The notes under the pieces: model-generated | Database searches by the model: none | What the model was told of the DNA's origin: nothing | Seen by the model: only the letters and a program-made list of their open reading frames with translations | From: Saxidomus purpurata | Lineage: Eukaryota > Mollusca > Bivalvia > Venerida > Veneridae | Reading direction: 5' to 3' | Assembly (NCBI GenBank): GCA_022818135.1 | Contig: JAFMSR010000017.1 | Coordinates: 40,332,455 to 40,396,454, forward strand | Length of the DNA stretch: 64,000 bases | In this document: positions 39,905 through 51,016 of the stretch, one piece after another | How the letters are laid out: each line of letters starts with the position of its first letter | How positions within the stretch are numbered: the stretch's first letter is position 1 | Program-made: the position numbers and the translations under genes

Positions 39905-39990
39905 TGAGGTACCGGAATGGCGCATTGGTAGCGCGTTCAGCTAGGCATCAAGGAGTTCACGGTTAGATCCCCACCAGTGTCATGTAGTAG
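39905..39990 (+). mobile_element. tRNA-like SINE head
   Basis: TGGCGCATTGGTAGCGCG is a good box A and CGGTTAGATCCCC a decayed box B, separated by a tRNA-like distance. The expected acceptor stem does not pair, so it is not a functional tRNA. The downstream segment GTAGGTAAGACACGTTCCGC resembles the conserved body of many invertebrate SINEs, and the CT microsatellite takes the place of the tail. Confidence 0.6.
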
Positions 39991-40020
39991 TAGTAATGTC
40001 CGTAGGTAAGACACGTTCCG

Positions 40021-40205
40021 CACTCTCTCTCTCTCTCTCTCTTTGTCCCTCTCTCTCTCTCTCTTTTGTCTCGTCCTCTCTCTCTCTCTCTCTCTCTCTG
40101 TCTGTCTGTCTTCTCTGTCTCTGTCTCTGTCTCTGTCTCTCTGTCTCTCTCTCTCTCTCTCTCTTCTGTCTGTCTCGTCTCTGTCTCTGTCTCTCTCTCT
40201 CTCTC

Positions 40206-40239
<34 letters not shown>

Positions 40240-40264
40240 GTCTGTCTGTCTCTGTCTCTGTCTC

Positions 40265-40333
<69 letters not shown>

Positions 40334-40334
40334 A
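40021..40334. repeat. (CT)n/(CTGT)n microsatellite
   Basis: About 310 bases of CT dinucleotides with TCTG and TCGT interruptions. Three overlapping serine/leucine-only frames (89-125 codons) are artefacts. Confidence 0.97.
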
Positions 40335-43300
40335 AAGCTAATTATATCTGCAATGAGTCTCGAAATCGATTAATATAAGTTGTAAGAACTTTTTATTTGC
40401 AATCGACGAGAAAATAAATTTGTTTTCGTACAATCATATCCTTTTGAAATTTGAGCGTCACTGTTACATGTAGGTATAATACTACTTTAAATGTGATATT
40501 ATATGTTGTTATTACAGTTTTACAGCGTAAAATACTTACTAAAATATTCGACAATAACCACATCAAACTGAAAGATCTTGAATTGAACAACTCAATTTGA
40601 TGGTTTCAATATTTTGCCACTATAAAATAAACATAATACATGTACGTATAATAATGGTCTATTCGTGTATATGTATTACTGTACTGTGACCTACCTTAGG
40701 ACAGTAAACCATATAATACTGCGTTAAAATACGAACTATATACATGTAAATAAATCAACTAAACAAGTTATAAAAACAGAAAATTACTTAATGTTTCGAT
40801 TTTTGTGTAAGTCCTATATAGTTCGGTATAACACGTGACAAAGTAGTTCGTGATTCCGCACTTGTTTGCATATCAGTGCGCCGCAACATTTCTGCACATA
40901 AGTTTGAGCTGTCAAAATAACCCCCTGAACGGCACGAAGGCAAACAAAAACTCGTCTCCAATCAATACAATTTGTCTTAACTTTACGCGCAGTGCGCTAG
41001 ATTTACTCTTTTGAAGAGAATAAAGTAGAGAACAAAAGTTTCACCGAAAACAAGACTATTATCTTGTAAGATTTTACGATTTCATACACTATCTTGTCAA
41101 ATTTTCTAAAGCCCGTTTATAAATAGTTGCATATTCAAAAATGCGTAAAATATGCGTTAAAACCCCCTTCAGTGAATCTTTTGTAACGCTTTGCAAAACT
41201 TGTCAATTTAAATATTTGTGAAGAAAATAAATGTCAGCTCGCACCATGAATTTTGAACTCTTATTTTTATTGATGAATAGTTTTATACCTCAAAAATGAT
41301 ACTTATACAAGCTGTCTCGTTAAGGACAAGTACAGACAGCAGGTTTAAATTACTTTAAACGTTTTCGAAAAATGTGTTATGATAAAGGATTAGAACGTCT
41401 TTTCAATGATCTGCAATTAGGAACTAAAATACACTGACAACAAATATGTGCGGAATATTAAAATATATTTGCAAAAGTGTTGTAAGTGCAAACACACTTA
41501 GATCATGTTTTTATTGACGTGCGTTATGAATTTGCAGCAAGGATCCTGAAGTTTTGAGGGATCAGTATATAACATGTGTTGAAGGTTAGTGTTCGTGTAA
41601 GATAAAGAGAAATGCTTCACTGAGAATGAATTTATTTCGCGTTAATTAACCGCACGTGTAAACTAAATTTACTGTGCATTTCTTGGATTGTATTAATCTA
41701 AATTAATTATTAGTTTCTACGGTAAACTGGCTTAGAACAAAAACTCGATATCATCAATATATACTTATCGTGTGACTGTGTTAAGATATTGTATGAACCC
41801 TTTTCAAAATCTGTTCAAAATTTCCTTTTTATATGTATTTTCTTTCAATTAAATCTTATTTAAGGTCAGTAGAAGTTTATGTTGGCGTATTTGTAATATA
41901 TGTACTAAGTACTTACAACTTGTTGTTCGCTAAGGTAAGGTTGGATGATTGATTTATGTCAAGGTTTCGTTTTAATTCCATTTTGAAATCTAATTTCCCA
42001 TCACGTGTCACAAAATGTTTATGGGGGGGGGGGGATAACAAAGCCCCCTAATTCGACATAAATAAATAGCATTTTGTTATCTATCGCATTTCTTTTCTGC
42101 CCAGTGACTTTACTATATTATTACACTGATAGCACGATCCATGTACAAAAAGATAGAAGAGTGCACGTTTGTAATGTTTTACCAAATATTGTTGTTGTTG
42201 TTTTGACAATGATGTTTCTGCATTTTTTGTTCAAACAGATCTTGAAACCAAGTATTTATCATTTTGTTATATTTTGTGTTTTTGATAAAACGAGCAAATA
42301 AACCTCAAGCTGTTACAGCATACATTTGTTACTTGGTTATTATAGTGTACGAATATCCCCTAACCACAATATCATAGTTTGTTAATATTGCGAAATGTCG
42401 CTGTGTGCATGTTCTAAGAATGTTGACATCTGTGAAGTAAAAAAACGATATATAAAAGAAAACTGGAATAAAGCTACGTTTTATATGTGTAACCAATGCT
42501 TATTCAATGGGACTTAAGTATTTATTAATTGTACTAAAGGAACAGGATTTTAATACAAACTGGCACATTTTTCTAAGGGTAGGTTTTCCGTGTAGTTCCA
42601 ACACAGTTGGAATTGTTTAACCCGAAAAGAATCGCTTAAAATAGGTCAGAAACAAAGGAAGGTTTGTTGATTTTTTTCTTCAAAGACTGAGTAATAGTTC
42701 GGGCTATATTCTCAGGTGCAAACGTATTATATCATAACGATTTCATGATCAGCCTATCTCTAAAGATAATGATCTTAACAAACTGCTTGTGTAATTCTTC
42801 CTCTTCATCTACCTATTGAAAAGTCATTTATTTCACTACTAAGGTCGATATGCGCTCACTTGATGAAAATACTTGTGGGATAACATGCATTCCAACTGTG
42901 AGGTTTGTTCGTCGAGACGCGTTAACTGAACGTTATTTACAAAAATGTACTTATAAACTTTGTATAATAAATGTCTTTTTTGTTTTCAAAGTAACACGTT
43001 CCGGAAATGCATAGGAAATTCATTTCTCCATTCCTACGTTGTTGCAACTCATTTTGCATTGTGTAAACACTTAAGACTACAGAGTGGATTCTGTAATGTA
43101 TTTGTAAGGTATAGCTGATAACAATGGTGATACTCTATATTTTCCTTATAAAAAGCTAATTGTTTTACCTTCAAGATTTTAAAAGAAAAACAAACAAGTC
43201 GGCAAATTAAGACACACGGTGCGTTTAATACAATATTATATAATAACATTTATGTAAAAGCAATGTTTGTGACATAATGTATGTGTAATTACATTTTGTG
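40335..43300. other. Upstream region of the GPCR gene
   Basis: AT-rich sequence without recognisable coding exons; a G run is at 42024-42033. Part of it is probably the receptor gene's 5' intron or promoter region, because a 3' splice site precedes the receptor ATG, but no upstream exon could be identified. Confidence 0.4.
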
Positions 43301-43313
43301 CATTTGTTTTCAG
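43294..43313 (+). promoter_or_regulatory. Candidate 3' splice site in the GPCR 5' UTR
   Basis: A pyrimidine-rich run ending TTTGTTTTCAG, 55 bases before the receptor ATG. It suggests a 5' UTR intron with the coding region entirely in the next exon. Confidence 0.5.
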
Positions 43314-43368
43314 GTTAACGAAAGACCCCTTTCATCAGAGTGAGATATAACATCTGTGCCTTTGGACC

Positions 43369-45144
43369 ATGGCGGCGTCAATAATTACGTCAAACGTGAC
43401 GTCAGACTTGAAACCACGTGATAATTCGACACAAAGCAACGTCATTCATAGTGGACCAATCGTTGACGAAATTAGACGGGAACTTATGGAAATTTATATT
43501 TACCCATTTATATTTGTGATATTCTATATGGTTATCGGATTTATAGGAAATTCAATTGTGATCTATATATTTACGGTGAAATGGAAACTTACAAAAACAA
43601 CCATATTCATTCTCACACTAGCGGGCGTGGATCTGATGTCGTGTGTGATAAATATGCCCACAGAAGCCGCAATTTTGTGGAACCCAATGGATTTTGACTA
43701 TGATATCCTGTGCAAGATATCTCGATATACAACGTTCATAGCGTCTGCATCTTCGTCTTTTGTGTTGATCGCCATCTCTATTGACAGATATCTTATGGTA
43801 TGCCGACCATTTCTCGGCAGAGAATTAGGTGTACGATATGCTAAGAAGACATGTCTAATAGCCGTTCTCTTGGGCCTCGTTACAACATGGCCGTCACTTA
43901 TTTTTTACGGAACCTTTACATATCATATTGAGAAAACAGACAGCGAGACGGGAGGAAATGTGACCATTGAAACCAAAACATGTTTAATATCGAATTTCTA
44001 CGTAGAAAACTACAAACTACCAGCGGGATTTTATTTTTTCCTCTTCGGCGGACACGTTATAATGTTTGTGATATTAACCATGGTTTATTTATTAATAGGG
44101 CGCAGTCTTTTCATGTCCACCAGCACGGAGGTTTCTAATGAGAAGCGACACAGCCTGAAATATTTTGGTATTAGCATGATGTCCGCCTTTACTGGCACGG
44201 TGCCAAATAGTCCGGCAGATAACCGTGACCGAATGAGCTGGGGCAGCAGAAGTTCACGCGCTGTCTCGCTCGAAAATATACACCGCATTGACCAAAGCCC
44301 AGTAAACTATTTCCCAAAATCACAAGCTAGAAAAAGTAATGAAACCACAGTTAGTATTGTGTTAAATGACCTCGAAAAAGGAGATCAAGGAGAACCAAAA
44401 CATATATACACAAAAAAGAAAGATACAGTCGAAAAAAGATCGAATGACAGTTTGATGAAAGATAACATAGCGAATACAAAAAATAGTCCGTCGAACATTG
44501 ATAATATTTGTAGTGTCTCAGACAACGAAAACGATGATAAGTTAGAAATTACACGCTACAACCTTTGTGTTCAACAAGCGGTGTCAGATGATAGCGCGAG
44601 TGATACATCGTTTAACTCGCCTGAGAAGAAGCCCAAAACTAAATATTTGCATTTGAATATAAATAGAAAAGATAAAAACAAGATAACAAATGGTCGTTTG
44701 TCGTCAGCTTCGACCCCAAGTACAAATTGCTTAACACCTATGACTCCTATGACACCTATGACCCCAGATAGTGTAAGGGGGATTCTTTATCGAAGCCAAA
44801 GTGTAGAAAGTAGAGCGAGATTGAACCGCATTATCTCGGACGAACTAAGACATTCGGAGGTGAAGGAATTTAGTTTGCGTAGGAATACATTAATTATGCG
44901 GATGGTTACAATAGCTTTTGTCGTGAGTTTTCTCCCTTACTTAGTAATAGTGACAATGCGGTACTCAAACACGGATATACCTACAAAACTTAGTAAAGCA
45001 GAACAAATCTTGTATCATGTGTTTTTGAGGACATACTTTATAAATTCAATGATTAATCCTTTTATATATGGGTTCATGAACATGGAATTTCGAGCAAAAA
45101 TAAAAGAACTGTTTTGCAAATTTTGCACACGGCACAATGTCTGA
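43369..45144 (+). CDS. Class A (rhodopsin-like) G-protein-coupled receptor, intronless coding region
   Basis: 591 residues, a seven-helix plasma-membrane receptor. Seen: N-terminus with glycosylation sequons N9 and N19; TM1 about 46-70 (GN, N61); TM2 78-103 with D88; C115 and C205 for the conserved disulfide; DRY at 139-141; W174 in TM4; TM5 about 219-243; a very long third intracellular loop (about 245-505) rich in Ser, Asn and Lys with a TPM triplet repeat at 457-466; TM6 508-530 with S-F-L-P in place of the usual C-W-x-P; TM7 with NPFIY at 563-567; helix 8 with possible palmitoylation cysteines C583 and C586. The start is chosen because ACCATGG is a strong Kozak context and an in-frame TAA lies at 43348-43350. 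The ligand is unknown. It resembles the expanded peptide/amine-type orphan receptors of bivalves, but no close orthologue can be named from sequence alone. Confidence 0.95.
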   Translation: MAASIITSNVTSDLKPRDNSTQSNVIHSGPIVDEIRRELMEIYIYPFIFVIFYMVIGFIGNSIVIYIFTVKWKLTKTTIFILTLAGVDLMSCVINMPTEAAILWNPMDFDYDILCKISRYTTFIASASSSFVLIAISIDRYLMVCRPFLGRELGVRYAKKTCLIAVLLGLVTTWPSLIFYGTFTYHIEKTDSETGGNVTIETKTCLISNFYVENYKLPAGFYFFLFGGHVIMFVILTMVYLLIGRSLFMSTSTEVSNEKRHSLKYFGISMMSAFTGTVPNSPADNRDRMSWGSRSSRAVSLENIHRIDQSPVNYFPKSQARKSNETTVSIVLNDLEKGDQGEPKHIYTKKKDTVEKRSNDSLMKDNIANTKNSPSNIDNICSVSDNENDDKLEITRYNLCVQQAVSDDSASDTSFNSPEKKPKTKYLHLNINRKDKNKITNGRLSSASTPSTNCLTPMTPMTPMTPDSVRGILYRSQSVESRARLNRIISDELRHSEVKEFSLRRNTLIMRMVTIAFVVSFLPYLVIVTMRYSNTDIPTKLSKAEQILYHVFLRTYFINSMINPFIYGFMNMEFRAKIKELFCKFCTRHNV

Positions 45145-45566
45145 GAAAATCATACAAAATGGAAATTGGCTAGAGATCAGATAATTATTATTGTTTTTGT
45201 GTTAAACGAAATTATAATTATCATGTGTATATACTCGAAAGTGTTCGTCGAGTGACCAGGAGCAAGAAAATGTATCCACACAATAATTGATGTGCTATAT
45301 AATGTACATGTACACGGTAAACAACACCAGATATAGTTATATTGGTTTAAACTACATTTCTCTAATAAATTTCAACCAATCCTATCAATCTAGGGGCCGA
45401 TCGGATTTTTTTCATAAGAAGAAATTACTTTTCATTTGTCAAAAATATAAACGGGAAATGGGAAATAGTCATGACAAGAAAGTAATGTTTCCTTATAGAT
45501 GAAGCATTCTTCTAACTTTAGGTACCTAGGTTGATAAATTTGTTTTAGAAATGTTGTAGAAGTGTA
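45145..45566 (+). other. Probable 3' UTR of the GPCR gene
   Basis: AT-rich, no coding features. AATAAA at 45364-45369 is a candidate polyadenylation signal, about 220 bases past the stop. Confidence 0.4.
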
Positions 45567-45733
45567 CAGTGAACTCCGTATATAATGACTCTGGATATAA
45601 CGAATCTCCGGATATAACGAACACATTTTCTTTCTTTATTTTATATGAAAATGTTATATGGATATAACAAACTCCGGATACAAGGAACATATTTAAATGA
45701 TCCTAAGGAGTTTTTTATAAGCGGAGTTTACTG
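45567..45733. mobile_element. pogo/Tigger-like MITE, 167 bp
   Basis: Starts CAGTGAACTCCGTATATAA and ends with the imperfect reverse complement TTATAAGCGGAGTTTACTG. TA flanks both ends (45565-45566, 45734-45735). CAGT termini with a TA duplication are typical of the pogo/Tigger branch of Tc1/mariner. The interior holds degenerate repeats of CTCCGGATATAACGAA. No ORF. It sits just beyond the receptor's likely 3' end. Confidence 0.8.
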
Positions 45734-46099
45734 TACACGTATTCCAAACCAATATGACTGTATTTTCAATGCGTGAAGTGCTGTTTACCTTGTACAGGTG
45801 TTGCACATCAATTGGTTGATACAGTTTTTCTGTTCCTGGACACTCACGGCCTGCGATAACGGTGCTTTTAATATCAGCGCATACAAACGTAAATAGTTAT
45901 TTTCCGGATATAAAAACGGTCTTTATAAACCGTTATCAATCCAATATAGAAACAAATAATGCTCAAAAACGGATTTCAAATGGCAAAACTGCACCTTAAC
46001 TGCATTCTACAATATCCTAACAATAATAATTTTTTGTTGTCTGTATTTTGCTTTATTTAAAAATATTATATTTCACATAACTATTGTTAGTCGATTATT
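45734..46099. other. Gene-free stretch
   Basis: No recognisable feature. Confidence 0.4.
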
Positions 46100-46452
46100 G
46101 TCTTATGTTACAATATTTAGCCTGCGCCGTCCGTGACCATGGTTAAGCTATTATGATCACCCATTGTCCGCCGTGGCCAATTTTGCGTCATTCATATTGC
46201 CTCGTCAACAATTTGCTTCAAACACATTTCCTCCAAAACTACTCGGCCAATTTCAGTTAAACTTCAAAAAAAGTCTTTAGATGTTGCCCTACATTTGTTT
46301 CATTATCGCATTCAATGCAGAGGTCTAGTTACCATTCAAATCAATTAGGATATATGAAAAATCTTTTTGTGGATATCCACAAGGCCAAAAATTTGTTTTT
46401 ATCGTCTAGTATTGTCTACTGGACTTCCAAAGACCCTCCCCTTGGAGTCTCA
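46100..46452 (-). repeat. Dispersed bivalve-type repeat, cut by the assembly gap
   Basis: More GC-rich than its surroundings. Read on the minus strand, it has GAGACTCCAAGGGGAGGGTC, later GAGGAAATGTGTTTGAAGC and GCTTAACCATGGTCACGGAC. The wording resembles a repeat I associate with bivalve genomes; this is recollection and cannot be verified here. The gap right next to it suggests the assembler failed in a repeat. Confidence 0.35.
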
Positions 46453-46952
46453 NNNNNNNNNNNNNNNNNNNNNNNNNNNNNNNNNNNNNNNNNNNNNNNN
46501 NNNNNNNNNNNNNNNNNNNNNNNNNNNNNNNNNNNNNNNNNNNNNNNNNNNNNNNNNNNNNNNNNNNNNNNNNNNNNNNNNNNNNNNNNNNNNNNNNNNN
46601 NNNNNNNNNNNNNNNNNNNNNNNNNNNNNNNNNNNNNNNNNNNNNNNNNNNNNNNNNNNNNNNNNNNNNNNNNNNNNNNNNNNNNNNNNNNNNNNNNNNN
46701 NNNNNNNNNNNNNNNNNNNNNNNNNNNNNNNNNNNNNNNNNNNNNNNNNNNNNNNNNNNNNNNNNNNNNNNNNNNNNNNNNNNNNNNNNNNNNNNNNNNN
46801 NNNNNNNNNNNNNNNNNNNNNNNNNNNNNNNNNNNNNNNNNNNNNNNNNNNNNNNNNNNNNNNNNNNNNNNNNNNNNNNNNNNNNNNNNNNNNNNNNNNN
46901 NNNNNNNNNNNNNNNNNNNNNNNNNNNNNNNNNNNNNNNNNNNNNNNNNNNN
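46453..46952. other. Assembly gap (500 N)
   Basis: Exactly 500 N, probably a placeholder of unknown true size. Reading frames that run through it are artefacts. Confidence 0.99.
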
Positions 46953-46979
46953 ATTTAAATAGATAAAATAATTAATGCA

Positions 46980-47450
46980 AAAACACATGACGTGCAATTT
47001 CCGAACATCATACAATTTAAACGAGCCCAACATTTCTACAAAGCTTCGAAGAGTCTTTTTGCAGTTGTTGAACGATAAGATTACTAGAAAGTATTATATT
47101 TCTTTTCAATGAACCCTATAAATATAGTTCAAGAGTATTTTAAAAAGAACTAGCATAACATTTGAAATAACAATTCCCATTTGAAACACCTTTACACAAT
47201 TTCTATTCTATTTCTATGTATGAAATATATGGCAAATTCGATCGTGTTGATAGACGAAGCTATTAAAACATTGTTTGATAGAGTTACCCGGAAACCAACT
47301 GACGATGACTGGTCGATAATCTCATGTTCGGTTGTAAAACGACTGATGTGTGGGCAGATAGAAACCGTGACCGAAACGTTCGCAAAAATATGGGCATACG
47401 TGTCGAGGCTGAATTTGTTCAAGTTTTATTATAAATATCGCTTTGTAACA
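46980..47450 (+). pseudogene. Unidentified pseudo-exon, paralogue of 63195-63480
   Basis: Two blocks here match 63195-63480: FPNIIQFK-like (about 46999-47020), then ANSIVLIDEAIKTLF...TRK (about 47234-47295). The paralogue reads ASSIVVIDTAIKSLY...TRK. Differences include several synonymous third-position changes (GTG/GTA, ATA/ATC, GCT/GCA), as expected for sequence that was once protein-coding on the plus strand. Here the frame stays open to 47567, giving a 128-codon frame from 47181, but the first block is separated from it by a stop and about 150 extra bases. The family is not recognised. Confidence 0.4.
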
Positions 47451-47567
47451 AAACCGTTTTATGTCAATTATACAATGCTTCTTCTGTATATAAGACAAAC
47501 TAAAATCTTAAAGTTACGTTCATTCAAAATGCAATTACTGTTGTTAAAACATGTAAGAATTGACTAA

Positions 47568-48195
47568 TAGTGTAATATTTCTCTTAGAAGCAGACAGAAA
47601 ATGAAAATAAATTTAAAGAAAATTAAGAAGACTTTCAATTTTTGACTAGGATAATCAAAAAGATCCCAACTATATTCAATTGTAATCAGCAGAATTACAA
47701 CTGTTATTCAGAATCATGCATTTAGTTTGGTAAAGTTTTTGCCGGATCGCCGGATTTTAAAAAATGCTTCTATTGTTCTATCTTCTGAATTTTTACAGAA
47801 ATGAGGCACTGAAAGGGATATAGTGCTTTTCTTAAAACATGTAGCACTGATTTAATGTATCGTACAACAACTAAGTTCCTTATGACTAACTTAAAGACAA
47901 CAATTGTCCTATTGGAAGTGAAGCCCCAGTGAGTCGAAGAAATTTCAAAAATGCTCTCTTTTTCTTCAACAGTCAAACCAGTATCCACTTTCCATTTGCT
48001 CTTTTTCAGTTATTTGTTTCATTTGGTTGGCGAGGGATATAATTCACTGATATTTTGTAGCATTTACCCGAGTCCTATCCTCCATTTCCAGATCATACCT
48101 AAAGCCTAGCATTTCTTTGAGTATATATCATGATTTTCTCAGCTCAGTGCCACATGGTGAGCTATTAAGCTCTATGAACAAAGACTGGGAGGAAT
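47568..48195. other. Gene-free stretch
   Basis: No supported gene. A 72-codon minus-strand frame (47770-47988) has fairly balanced amino-acid composition but no recognisable motif. Confidence 0.35.
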
Positions 48196-48273
48196 GGAGG
48201 CTAGAATATGTAAATCTTGCTCGCTGAACATTGTAGAAGGTGAAGATCACATTCTCTGTCATTCTGAACTTTA
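48196..48273 (+). pseudogene. LINE C-terminal zinc-finger fragment
   Basis: A short frame reads ICKSC...EGEDHILCHSEL and then a stop. C-x2-C, an acidic run, then H-x3-C is the pattern of the C-terminal Cys/His motif in CR1/L2-like LINE polyproteins, the same region as at 11053-11322 but the more upstream part. The following 300 bases may be a decayed 3' UTR. Confidence 0.5.
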
Positions 48274-49245
48274 AACGGTACATTTTGTGATATGCGAGCT
48301 GACAGTAAGTACATGTGTACTAAGAATTAAATGACCGTGACAAATTAAAATTACTGATAACAAATTTTCCTGGAAGATCGCAAAAGGTGTAGGCAAAGCA
48401 TAACTGCAGAAGAACTGTTATGTGTTCATAATCAATGATGTGTTATGTATACAATAGCATTTGATATTATTGTAAGGTAACAATGTAATGGCTCTATATT
48501 ATCCATACTATGTTAAACAGTATATCCATCTACATTATTTTTTTTGTTTTTAGTATATAAATGACGCTTAACAAATTATTTGAATTATTTTATGCACTTT
48601 TTTGGTGTGCACTTCTGGGTGCTGTGGGGCTCGTTTTGGGGAGGCTGCGTTTTTGGTACGTGGCATTCCCTGTTTGATATTATTTTTGGTTTTAAACAGC
48701 AAGTATTGTAAAGTTGACCTCTAGACACACAGGGCTGGGGCTATTGTAATTATATCGCGTTTTAATGATATTTGTATATAGGTTTGATTCACAAGTCACT
48801 ATAATAAACTTACTTATAGAATGGTTTGCTCTTTTATTCTTTTTATCTACATATATGTTATTAAACCAGTCTGTCCTCCTCTTTGTTTTTTCTAATATTT
48901 CGAAGTCGTAATAAATCCCAAGTTCTATTGCTGTTTCTATTAAATTCATGTCAAGAACAATTGTTTGCAGAAATAATTCATTATTGTTTCCAGATCATCA
49001 AAGGTAAAATGCCCTCAAAACCATAACTTTGATTACGGGACTTAATTCACCATCAAGAGACTGTATCCGACAAATAAGATAAAAGAAATAATGTTACTTG
49101 AGATACAAAATTACATTTTCTATGTGAAAATAATGTAATTGTATAGACACTGTAAATGAGTTGTTGTAACATGAATATAATAACTGAAAAAAGTGCTATG
49201 CTTTATATGCTGCATGGTCGTTTTGACTCTGTATTTTATATATAT
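48274..49245. other. Gene-free stretch left of the Tc1-like element
   Basis: AT-rich. No gene or clear repeat; the TA dinucleotide run ending at 49245 is the target region of the transposon. Confidence 0.4.
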
Positions 49246-50815
49246 ACTCAAAAAAATAATTAAAGGGTCAGAAAATTAAGAGCATTTCCTTTCTTGGGAA
49301 TAACGTGTAGGTATAAAAATCTTGTATCAACATTGAATTAGGTATCTATACAAAGCTTTACAAAAGGTAATCATGAATTTCAATAGAATTATGAGTTGTT
49401 TTCACTAGGGGTTAAAATTTCATGTTTTTGATAGGATTTGAGCAATTTATGTCATTTGTGTTCAACAATCCCCTACATAAGATTGGTTGCCAAATCATTT
49501 TATAGAGAGGTTTTTTACTGAGAATATCGTTTGCTCTAAGTTATCAGTTAAATTCACTATGCCACGACGCCATATGCGCCAAAATGAGAGACAGAGGGCG
49601 CTGGGGATGCTGTTAGGGGGCTGCATCCAACGTAATGTGGCCCAGCAGTTGAACGTCACCCAGAGCGTGATTGGTCGGTTGTGGCAGTTGTACCTTGATA
49701 CTGGGGATGTTCTTAGGCGACCAGGTCAAGGGCGTCCACGCGTTACTGACGCTGCCCAGGACCGTCAGTTGACATTAGCGGCGCGACGTCGCCGGTTTGA
49801 CTCTGCTGTTACACTTGTCAGAGACTTTGAACGCACACATGGTTACCGGATTTCTGTGCAAACTGTGAGGAACAGACTCAATGCTTCTGGTTTGAATGCT
49901 CGGAGACCAGCTGTAAGGACCCCATTGACCCCTGATCACCGTAGACATCGACTGGAGTTTGCCAGACAGCACGTGCATATTGGACGCCAAAGTTTAAACA
50001 GCATTCTCTTCACGGATGAATCAAAGTTCAATTTAGATTTTCATGATGGACGCAGAAGAGTGTGGAGAACAAAAAATGAGCGTTTCCGTGACTGCTGTGT
50101 GGCAGAGCATGACATGTTCAGGGGTGGGTCGGTCCTGGTATGGGCCGGCTTTTCTTACGACGGTCGTACGGACCTTTACGTCATCAGGAACGGTACATTG
50201 AATGGTTTACGCTACAGAGACGAGATACTGGCCGACTTTGTAAGGCCGTACGCTGGAGCAGTTGGACCGGACTTCATGCTAATGGATGACAACGCTAGAT
50301 TCCACCGTGCCAGGGTGGTCAATGAGTACCTACAACGTGAGGGAATCGAACGCATGGAGTGGCCAGCCAGATCTCCCGACTTAAACCCAACAGAACATGC
50401 ATGGGACAACATGCAACGCCGAATATCAGGCCGAAACAATCAACCACAGACAGTGAATGAGCTGACCGACGCCCTTGTGGAGGAGTGGACAAGGATTCTC
50501 CGCGCGAACACGAGAAAGCTGATCGCGATGCCAAGCATTGATTGAAGCTAGAGGAGGACATACACGGTACTAAGCTGTGAATTTGTGATGTTACATTGAC
50601 AATTTAAAAGTGCTATACCCCACCCACTATGTGCGAAACGGTGGAATTTTGTGACTAACAGTAATTAGCAGTAACATTTGACATTATTTTTCTCTGTATT
50701 GATAAAGTAGTCAATGAATTTGGAAGACTATACATCTGTGATATTATTAAATACATTTATTTTGGAACATTTTCTATTGTCCTCAATATTTGACCCTTTA
50801 GTTATTTTTTTGAGT
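49246..50815 (+). mobile_element. Tc1-like DNA transposon, nearly full length
   Basis: 25-bp terminal inverted repeats (49246-49270 and 50791-50815), beginning ACTCAAAAAAATAA and ending AAAGGGTCA, with one mismatch. Total size is 1570 bp with one central transposase frame, the usual Tc1 layout. The left end sits in a TA repeat and TA occurs two bases beyond the right end, consistent with TA target use, although the exact border register is uncertain. The near-identical TIRs imply a fairly recent insertion. Confidence 0.93.
49559..50545 (+). CDS. Tc1-like transposase (DD34E), C-terminally frameshifted
   Basis: A cut-and-paste transposase that binds the element's own TIRs in the nucleus. 328 residues from the ATG at 49559; an upstream in-frame ATG at 49487 adds 24 residues, but the chosen start gives the family's usual basic N-terminus (MPRR). 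Seen: two helix-turn-helix regions (about 8-50 and 65-120) joined by a GRPR motif (58-61); catalytic D153 (FTDESKF), D244 (MDDNARFH) and E279 (SPDLNPTEHAWD), with exactly 34 residues between the second D and E. Oddity: the frame ends ...IAMPSID, yet the next frame at 50529-50570 reads CQALIEARGGHTRY followed by TAA, a C-terminal ending typical of this family. A small indel just before 50529 has therefore replaced the last residues. The catalytic core is intact; activity is uncertain. Confidence 0.95.
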   Translation: MPRRHMRQNERQRALGMLLGGCIQRNVAQQLNVTQSVIGRLWQLYLDTGDVLRRPGQGRPRVTDAAQDRQLTLAARRRRFDSAVTLVRDFERTHGYRISVQTVRNRLNASGLNARRPAVRTPLTPDHRRHRLEFARQHVHIGRQSLNSILFTDESKFNLDFHDGRRRVWRTKNERFRDCCVAEHDMFRGGSVLVWAGFSYDGRTDLYVIRNGTLNGLRYRDEILADFVRPYAGAVGPDFMLMDDNARFHRARVVNEYLQREGIERMEWPARSPDLNPTEHAWDNMQRRISGRNNQPQTVNELTDALVEEWTRILRANTRKLIAMPSID

Positions 50816-51016
50816 GGTATTCCCCAGCGTACTTTATTTTCGTCCTGTTTGTGTTGTTAACGTCACATGTTTTGTTCGTTATTCATTCAAGTATATTCAG
50901 TCACCACATGAAACAGTTAAACATCATTCCACACAACCCGTATACTCAATCACAGAGCTTCTAACCTGTACTAACAATTGTAAATAACATTGACATGTAT
51001 ATTGTCGTCACTGTCA

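Noticed and set aside
39905..39978. Functional tRNA gene
   Set aside because: Boxes A and B are present, but the acceptor stem does not pair and a SINE-like body follows.
39996..40378. Serine/leucine-rich proteins
   Set aside because: Three overlapping frames across a CT microsatellite; simple-sequence artefacts.
44085..44288. Minus-strand frame within the GPCR
   Set aside because: A shadow of the receptor coding sequence.
46315..47033. Open frames of about 200 codons
   Set aside because: They consist almost entirely of the N gap.
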